Shown here piece by piece: positions 38,180-64,000 of a stretch of 64,000 bases of DNA (position 1 is its first letter; the number at the start of each line of letters is the position of its first letter). The notes under the pieces were generated by a model. The model ran no database searches, was not told the origin of the DNA, and worked only from the letters and a program-made list of their open reading frames with translations. Source of the DNA: Amoebidium appalachense (Eukaryota; Ichthyosporea); assembly GCA_963693365.1 (NCBI GenBank), contig CAVNZM010000011.1, forward strand, positions 5,766,001 through 5,830,000, given 5' to 3'. Made by a program: the position numbers and the translations under genes.

Positions 38180-38276
38180 CTATGCATTTTGCACAGCGCT
38201 TCTTCATCCATATGCTTCCATAACAAACTACACACTTGGTAGGTTTCGTGAAAATTGAAGGCTTGCTTTGGTGCAT
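38180..38276 (-). CDS. zinc-knuckle first exon, possibly the start of the kinase gene
   Basis: On the minus strand an ATG at 38276 opens a 32-codon exon ending in a strong GTGAGT donor (38179-38174), phase 1. The peptide contains TKCVVCYGSIW and KKRCAKC, a compact CxxC...CxxC pattern typical of small zinc ribbons or knuckles. It is on the same strand as the kinase and 1.7 kb upstream of that gene's first assigned exon. I could not find the connecting exon: a candidate near 37378-37330 (GGSELVRHATLPPNSFH) joins in frame on its 5' side but not on its 3' side. It may therefore be the kinase N-terminus or a separate short gene. Confidence 0.45.
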
Positions 38277-39012
38277 TTTGACCGAAGTATTGGTAGTGAC
38301 ATCAGTATGTGAAAATGCCTAGGGTTCCAGTTGCTTGTAATGCAAGAGGATGTATGCGCTTCCTCGCGCTAATCTCCTGAAATTTCAAAGCAGCTCTGAA
38401 TGGAGCTCCCTAAAAAGAGACACGTTCACACTACTAACTCAAAGGGAACGCCCAAAAGCTCCTTGCGCTGGTAACAATGGGGAAACGAGATTCCGAGCAC
38501 GTCCTTGCTCCCGATGTACAACAAACAACCAGCGACTGCACAACAGGAACGGCCCTTTCACTACCAGGTAAGAATTGAATTCGTAGCTGAGTATGTGTAA
38601 TAAATACAAACTTATGTGAGCTCTGAATACAAAGTGATGAGTAGTCGATGGCGAGTCCTAAACGATGTTATACCCCTTTTCTCTCTCTCAGAATTCTTGT
38701 TTCGTGTAGACTGCGGCACAGGCTCCTTGAATACTTAAATAATAGCAGTTTTCAGGGCTATAACGAGTATTTTGCAGCTTCAATTCACAATCCTTGTTTT
38801 GTACACCGCAGTTCGTCCAGCTAGGGCCGAAATCCATTAGCTTGGTTTTCCAAATATCCGTATAAATATCTGTATTTTCAACCCCTAGTAATAGCACTAA
38901 TGATTGGCTTACATACTTTCGTGGAGACCAAGTAGCCAATCGGAGTAACCCATGGCACCGGTCAGCTGCCGGGTCCAAATGTATTTTTAGTACTTTAAAT
39001 CGTTCTAGTGCC
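38277..39012. other. region between two divergent transcription units
   Basis: This is complex sequence, low in simple repeats, between the minus-strand exon starting at 38276 and LSM7 on the plus strand. A plus-strand frame ending at a GTAAGA donor (38568) and a minus-strand frame of 96 codons (38978-38688, no ATG at its start) are present, but neither resembles a known protein. The region probably contains divergent promoter elements. Confidence 0.45.
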
Positions 39013-39020
39013 TATATATA
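39013..39020 (+). promoter_or_regulatory. TATA box of LSM7
   Basis: TATATATA lies about 140 nt upstream of the LSM7 ATG, followed about 25-30 nt later by a plausible start region. GTTGAAAGCTGA is present twice between TATA and ATG (near 39044 and 39107), so part of the 5' leader is duplicated. Confidence 0.5.
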
Positions 39021-39157
39021 GCCAGAGGGCCAGCAATTATACCGTTGAAAGCTGAGTTCCTCAAGTAAACCTCGACAGTCGAAGTGTCCTGTTTTTTTTT
39101 ATGTTGTTGAAAGCTGACTTTATTCCGTGTTTCCGAGATTGTGGATCTAGAAGAAAA

Positions 39158-40443
39158 ATGGTAAGGATCACTTCTTCACGCGCCACCCTTCTTTCGCCTC
39201 TTTCCCTCCCTCTCCCCTTCCCTCTCTCTCTCTCTCCCTCCCTCCCTCCCTCCCTCCCTCCCTCCCTTTCTCCTTCCCTCCCTCCTTCCCTCCTTCCCTC
39301 CCTCCCTCCCTCTCCCTCCCTCCCTCCCTCCCTCCCTCCCTCCCTCCCTCCCTCCCTCCCTCCCTCCCTCCCTCCCCCCCCCCTCCCTCCCTCCCTCCCT
39401 GCCACCAAGCCACCCACCCGCCCTCTCTCCCTCCCTTTCTTCCTCCCTCCTTCCCTCCCTCCCTCCCTCCCCCCCCCCCCCCCCACTCCCTCCCTCCCTG
39501 CCACCAAGCCACCCGCCCACCCTCCCTTCCTTCCTTTCTTCCTCCCGCCTTTCTTCCCTCCCTCCCTCCCTCGTTCCCTCCCTCCCTCGCTCCCTCTCTT
39601 GCTCCCTCCTTCCTCCCACCCACCCACCCACCCACCCACCCTCTCTCCCCTTCTTCCTCCCGCGTTCCCTCCCTCCCTGCTACTCTTTCCGATTTCGTTT
39701 CACCCTCCCACGTATGCGCTCTACTTCTTTGGCTTCCCCCTTCCCCTCTTTTCTCTTGGTTTACAACTTCACTGGTTTTTGGTTGTGTTTGGTCGCTGGA
39801 TGGTGATGAGGGGGAGGCGGTGTGTGTGTGTGTGTGTGTGTGTCTGTATGTGTGTGTGTGTATGTGTGCGTGTGTGCATGTGTGTGTGTGTGTGCGTGCA
39901 TGTGTGATTCCCCGTGTGGATGTGGATGCGTGTGTGTGCGTGTGCACAACTGTCTCTATTTGTGTGTGCATGTACCTGCACGTTTGTAGTTTGGGCGTGA
40001 GGAAGGGGGAAAACAGGAGGGGGAGGGGAGAGGCGGGGGGGGGGGGGGGGGGGGAAGCCTAGACGATCCGCTTGTTTCAAATTTTTCTACTGCTATGTCT
40101 CTCAGGCACGTGTTCTGCTTTCTTTTCTACATATGCTGGTGGGGGGAGGGGCGGAGCAGGGAGCGAGGGGGAGGGGGGATGCAACCAGTTGGATGGGTTT
40201 CTGCTTTGTGCTTCAACGGTCTTGGTTCTTCTTTACACACAGCACACAACAGGACACTCTTCACTTGCATTTTCCTAAATGTCAAATCTCTTCTATGCAA
40301 TAAAACCGTACACAAACTCATGTTAAATCAATTTTAGGCACGAAAACCGTACACAAGCTTATGTCAAATCACATTTAGGCACGAGCAAAAAAACTGATTG
40401 TTTGCTGGCCCCCCCCCTCCCCTCCCCCCCCCCCCCCCCCCCC

Positions 40444-40483
<40 letters not shown>

Positions 40484-41497
40484 AGGCGGACCAGAAGGCA
40501 GGGGAGAGGAAGAAGAAGGAGACGATCGTTGACCTGTCCAAGTACATGGACAAGAGTATCAAGGTCAAGTTCAGCGGTGCAAGGCTCAATAGCGGAAGAG
40601 AAGGTGTGTTTTTTTTTTTAAGATGGCGGGAGAGGAGGGTATGTATATGCGGGTTTTTGGATTATGGGAGAGATGGTGTGTGTGTACGTGCATGTTTTTA
40701 GACGGCGGGAGAGGAGGGTATGTATATGCAGGTTTTAGGTGGCGGAAGGCGGTGGTATGTAAGTGCGTGTTTTTAGATATCAGAGTGGTTGGCATGCACG
40801 CGCATGTTTTTGTTTTGTTTTCGCACATCTTGCTGAAATCCGTGTCTAGTCATAAGTAACTCTGTGCCTGTCCTCCATCGTTTTCCTTGCCCCTTGTGCC
40901 CCACGGGGGCTTTCACACGGATATGCGTGGTTGCATCCACACCCACACTTGTCGTTGCACACGTAGACCCCCCTTGCCCCCCCCCCCCCCCTGCCTCCCC
41001 CTCCCCCCCCCCCCCCCCCCCCTCCCCTTCCCCGTCCCACACACACAAGCGCTTGCCTAGCAGTACGCTTCATCCGTTCGCTTAGTCACCAACCGATTCA
41101 CCTAGTCTTGGCTACACACCTTCACAACCTTGACATGCACTTCACCCATGTCAGTCCCGTGCGCATATGCTGCACACACATGCACATGCTTGTGCACACA
41201 CACATACACACACAAGGTTACACTCGCGCATGCATGCATGCTCGTGGGCTTACACGTGCACACACACACAGACACACACACACATACACACGTGCAGTGC
41301 GTGCACGTGCACATCACACAGTTACGCACAAAATGCACACACACAACGCAAGCACATGCATGCACGCGCAGCTGCATGCTTGCACATAACACACACACGT
41401 ACACACGTCCCGACCCACACACCACAAGATGCATGCACAACATATTCCTACACACACCCCAATCAACACACAGAGCGTGCACACGGCCACCCACCAT

Positions 41498-41529
<32 letters not shown>

Positions 41530-41632
41530 ACTCACTCACTCACTCACACACTCACACACTCGCACACGCACACGCACACGCACGCACATGCACATGCACA
41601 TGCACATGCACATACCCTTCTTCACGCGCGCG

Positions 41633-41680
<48 letters not shown>

Positions 41681-41804
41681 CAGCCACATATACACCACAC
41701 GTTGAATGTGTTGGTGTTTGTGTTCGCGAGGACATGGCTGAAGAGTTTGTGTTTTTGGTTGGTTGGTGGTTTGGTCATCATTTTTATTTATTTTTTTATT
41801 TATT

Positions 41805-41836
<32 letters not shown>

Positions 41837-42895
41837 GCGGGGGTTGAGGGGGAGGGGTTGCGGGGGGTTGTTTCATGAGTTATGACGTTCTGCTCGAGTA
41901 CAATTTACCCCGCCATACCTGAGAGTGCTTGGTCTCTCTTGTACCGTGAGTAAACAGCGTAAACCCTCAAGAACTAATCTAATCATTTTTTTGGGCGCTT
42001 GCAGTTCTTGGGACGTTGAAAGGTTACGACCCATTGCTGAATCTTGTGTTGGACGACTGCAAGGAATATCTTAGAGGTAGGTCAACAACCCCCCCCCCCC
42101 CCTCCCCCCCCCCCCTTTTTTTTTTTCCCCCCTCCTTTTTTTTTTTATAGAAAGCCAGCCCTGCCTGCGCCTGCACACCCTCGCCTTCTTTCCTATATGC
42201 TTCTTTCCTTGTATTGTTTATTTTTCTGGTGCCCGCTCTCGGTTTTTCCCTACTTTGATTGTTCCTTATCGCTCAGTCACATGCATTTCGTATTTAATGC
42301 CAGCGGTTCTATCGAATTAGTCCTACGTGGCCCAAGAAATATGTCATGGGTTAAATTGTGCCAGATTTTAGGCGCTAAGAGATCTTTTTCATAAGCATAT
42401 CTACGTACTACAAAATATATGAGGTCGCCAAGGAATTATATCTAGCCTGAGGCATATCTAGGCTGAATTAAATATTTCGGTTCTGTGAAAGTTATCTGAA
42501 TCCCATATTATGTATCAAAGCTTTATGAACTAGGTTCAAAATTGCCTATGAAATATATTCTCATTATATATCCTGGCTCTATGAGGTATATAAAGGTCGT
42601 TGTGTAGATTTTTCTGCATCCTACGAAAGATTTTTCTTTTGACTCGGGTTTATTGATCCGTTGATGAAGGCAACGTGCAGCCAGATATAAAATTTAAGGT
42701 CTCGTGTACATCTATCCTAGTTTTTTTGAAGTGTATCTAAGGTATATCCCCCATTTACCAGATCCCGAGGACCCAGACCGGCTTCTCGACCAAACGAGGG
42801 ACCTCGGGCTGGTGGTGTGTCGAGGCACGGCCGTGGTTTTGATATGCCCCACTGATGGAATGGAGGAGATAGATAACCCCTTCGTTCAGGAATGA
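39158..42895 (+). CDS. LSM7: LSm7, subunit of the Lsm1-7 and Lsm2-8 rings
   Basis: The exons are 39158-39160 (the ATG only, followed by GTAAGG), 40486-40603, 42005-42076 and 42762-42895 (TGA). They join in phases 0, 1 and 1 and give 108 residues, close to the usual length of about 103. The N-terminus is basic (ADQKAGERKKKETIVDLSKY). Sm motif 1 follows (KSIKVKFSGARLNSGREVLG, then GYDPLLNLVLDD). Sm motif 2 is LGLVVCRGTAVVLICP, and the end (DGMEEIDNPF) matches LSM7 rather than other LSm proteins. By family it sits in the heptameric ring that binds the U6 snRNA 3' end in the nucleus (Lsm2-8) or oligoadenylated mRNA ends in cytoplasmic decay (Lsm1-7). Intron 1 (1.3 kb) holds a (CCCT)n tract (39230-39660), GT and G runs, and a C-run/T-run directly before the acceptor. 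Intron 2 is CA-rich. Confidence 0.96.
39230..39660. repeat. (CCCT)n tetranucleotide tract in LSM7 intron 1
   Basis: About 430 bp is dominated by CCCT, with two embedded copies of CCTGCCACCAAGCCACCC (near 39398 and 39498) about 100 bp apart, which indicates duplication of a larger unit within the tract. Confidence 0.9.
40302..40383. repeat. tandem duplication, 41-bp unit, in LSM7 intron 1
   Basis: Two copies, 40302-40342 and 40343-40383, both begin AAAACCGTACACAA and end TTTAGGCACG, with a few substitutions between them. Confidence 0.9.
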
Positions 42896-45183
42896 CACAT
42901 GCTAAAATTTCTAGCATCATCTTATAATATTGGCAAGGTTGCAATTGTCCGTTTTTTTCGGACTGAATTCCGGAAGCAGAGTCATGTTTCGTTGCATGAG
43001 AGCATGTTTTGACGTGCAGCCGGAAAAAATTCTACCGACTCACGGCATTCGCGTTGCAGCAGGGCTTGTACATGTACTCTGTTGCCTCTAGAAATTCAAT
43101 CACACGTGACGGTGGAAGACGAGGTGCACATCAATATGGTAGTGTGTCCACAAAACTTGTCAATGAGCGAATGAACATTATAACAAAATAAAACGACAAA
43201 CTGTCAAGAATAATATAAATTAATCTGACGATGAATTTCTGCAAGCATGGTACCGGTGACCGTCCATTTTCCCTCAATGAGTGCCCCGACTCGCAGAGTT
43301 CCGGCCATGTGGCCGCCGTCTGAGTCATCCGCCCCAGATGTTCTTAGTGACTGCATGCGCGAACACTTTCTTAGGTTACACCGTATTGGTGCCACCAATA
43401 ATAGTTGGCATTAAGATGATGATCATAACAAGGTACTAACCGTTCAATGGCAATTGCAAGATATATACATACACACACATGCAGTTCCACATGCATCACA
43501 GTCACAACGTATGCATGTATCACGTCACACACACGCACAAATACAAACACACACACCGTCGTGGAACTAATTAGTGTGTAGTGGGCACGCGCACGCGCAC
43601 ACACGCATAGTTACACGCACACAGTGTCACACAGTCGGACAGACTGAGTCACTGATGATGCACGCACACACGGCGCACATGCGCACACGCACACTTGTCT
43701 GACACAGTGTCATACGCATGCACACACAAACACGCTTGTCAAAGTTAGTTCACCACCGTACCCGTCGTACGCACATGCCAGCAATTGCCAAGTACTGACA
43801 GTGTGCACGTGCGTATTTTTTTCACGTTGTAATTATAAGCCTTAGTTAGGCCGTCATGTGTGTTTGTGTGTGTGTGTCGGTGTACATGTGGGACACTGAC
43901 CTTCACACATAATAAGTCTCACCGGACTGTGCACATGTGTTCAGTTGACTGGGAGTCTGGGAGCCTGGGAGCCTGGGAGCCTCGCTGTGGGCGGAAACTT
44001 TCAGTGAAGTTCGTGTTGCTCATGAGCTGACAGGCTGAGGGCAAAGCGCACCAGAACTTTGACCCCTGTTTCGATTTCAATCCGTGACCTGAGACTGTAC
44101 GTGTGGCCCACGTGCACTACCCGCAATGATGCATCATCAGATCATATGAGCTGGGCACCAGGAATTATTTTGCGCCCAAATTCCATTTACACCCCAAGCA
44201 AATATGCGCAGGTTGAAGATATAAAGCTGACTCGTTTTTCTTGAAAGATACTGGCAGGCGAATGCGGGGCTCCCGTCTGCTAGATGGGGCCGGTGGCTCA
44301 TGCCCCTCGCGCAGGTACAATCCAAAACTGTTACGAGAAAACGAATGTTGAAGAGTGTGTGCTTAAACCACAAAATGCGTCCTTTTTTCGTACAAAGTTT
44401 TATTATGGAAAAGTAAATTTAAAAACATTTATATATACTTTGAAGGTCAGTGAACGAAGATACCACTGAGGGACCACAAGAAGTCATGAGATATACTGGA
44501 GATAGGAAAAAAACATTTTGTGAGTTTCTCTGCACTTCCGGTTGTGCAACTTCGGAGACGTTTGACGGATATCTCGCTTGTGCGTTTATTAGTTGTATTT
44601 ATTGCCAGACTATCAGAAACTTGGCATAAACGGGCGGCCGCTGGCCTTATATAGTCCTGAAGGCCAAGCCTACGTCATGAGTTAAGCTTGATCAAAGAAT
44701 ACTCCGGAAGAATCAGGGAAATAAATAACACTGAAAAGACACTGACTAGATGTATTGATCGACTGATAATCTCTTGGCTATCTATGTATGAAAGGTTTCC
44801 TGAATTTATCTAAACAATTGCACGCTCAGTCTGGGGTGACAGATCTATTAAGCTGTCAGTTGCCAAATAAAGGCTATTCACATCTCTAATACCATTGGAA
44901 CAGAACGCATCTCAAAATTAACCATGTTTGGCGCAAATACTCTAATACTATTGGTCGATTATTGTCATACATGACCTTCTGCTCCAAAGCACCTGGGAGC
45001 CACCAGTTGTTTTTTTACTCTCACTTTCACCTTTTACCACTCCTTTTACCTGCACACACTTACTTACTACTATATTTATATAGCTAAATTACTTGCTGCG
45101 CTGATAACTTATACCTGCAAACCCTTTTTCTCCCAAACGCGAAAGTTTTTGCGTTGAGATAGTGTCGAGGTTGATATAGCAAC
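42896..45183. other. intergenic stretch, unusually free of long homopolymers
   Basis: Over 2 kb is mostly complex sequence, with a loose CA-rich patch at 43460-43740 and a triple GGGAGCCT repeat near 43965-43983. I see no coding region. This is the longest stretch in the window not dominated by simple repeats, so it is probably the best-conserved intergenic DNA here. Its right end holds the UNC45 upstream region. Confidence 0.5.
45071..45082 (+). promoter_or_regulatory. TATA-like element upstream of UNC45
   Basis: TATATTTATATA lies about 110 nt before the UNC45 ATG on the same strand. Composition alone supports it. Confidence 0.3.

Positions 45184-64000
<18,817 letters not shown>

Noticed and set aside
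38688-38978. 96-codon complex-sequence frame on the minus strand
   Set aside because: It has no ATG at its start, no splice support and no family resemblance. It overlaps the presumed LSM7 upstream region.

Overview
This is nuclear DNA from a eukaryote, probably a single-celled one. The evidence is spliceosomal genes with GT-AG introns, a nuclear-type tRNA-Lys, an LSM7 (U6 snRNP) gene and a TPR-UCS (UNC-45) myosin chaperone. The species cannot be named from the window. TPR-UCS proteins and CaMKK-like kinases occur in animals and several protist groups, so a unicellular animal relative, an alveolate or a stramenopile are all possible. The standard genetic code fits: TGA, TAA and TAG all end genes at the expected places.

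Most of the sequence is simple repeat: (GT/CA)n arrays up to about 165 bp, runs of C or G of 20-60 bp, (GA)n, (CCCT)n, (TTTC)n and T-run/G-run junctions. These fill the introns and intergenic DNA. Genes appear as short islands of complex sequence (37-274 bp exons) between repeat-filled introns of 0.3-1.5 kb. Most long open frames in the window are translations of repeats (poly-HT, poly-VC, poly-P, poly-G) and are not genes.

Layout. 223-295: tRNA-Lys(CTT). 1087-5121 (+): last five exons of mitochondrial-type ClpX. 7229-7370 (-): possible terminal exon of an unrecognised gene. 7873-10630 (-): three-exon gene for an 85-residue helical protein I cannot name. 12124-12537 (-): kinase-like coding remnant with an in-frame TGA. 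16225-17655 (-): two-exon SAM-dependent methyltransferase. 19987-20508: non-autonomous element with terminal inverted repeats. 22565-23224 (+): intronless REXO4/ISG20-like protein that has lost catalytic residues. 26235-36456 (-): CaMKK-like protein kinase, possibly beginning at a zinc-knuckle exon at 38180-38276. 39158-42895 (+): LSM7 in four exons, the first holding only the ATG. 45184-64000 (+): UNC45-like chaperone, 22 exons seen, running off the right edge.

The genes are ordinary housekeeping and signalling genes and do not form a pathway or cluster. Every internal junction given for ClpX, the small gene, the methyltransferase, LSM7, UNC45 and the kinase core preserves reading frame. The most interesting feature of the window is the intron architecture. 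Several introns are GU/G-rich in one half and CA/C-rich in the other, so the pre-mRNA could fold into very long hairpins. Splice sites are sometimes made from the repeat itself (GTGTGT donors, CACACAG acceptors). There is also a dispersed repeat family that ends in a poly-C tract, which may explain part of the homopolymer load.
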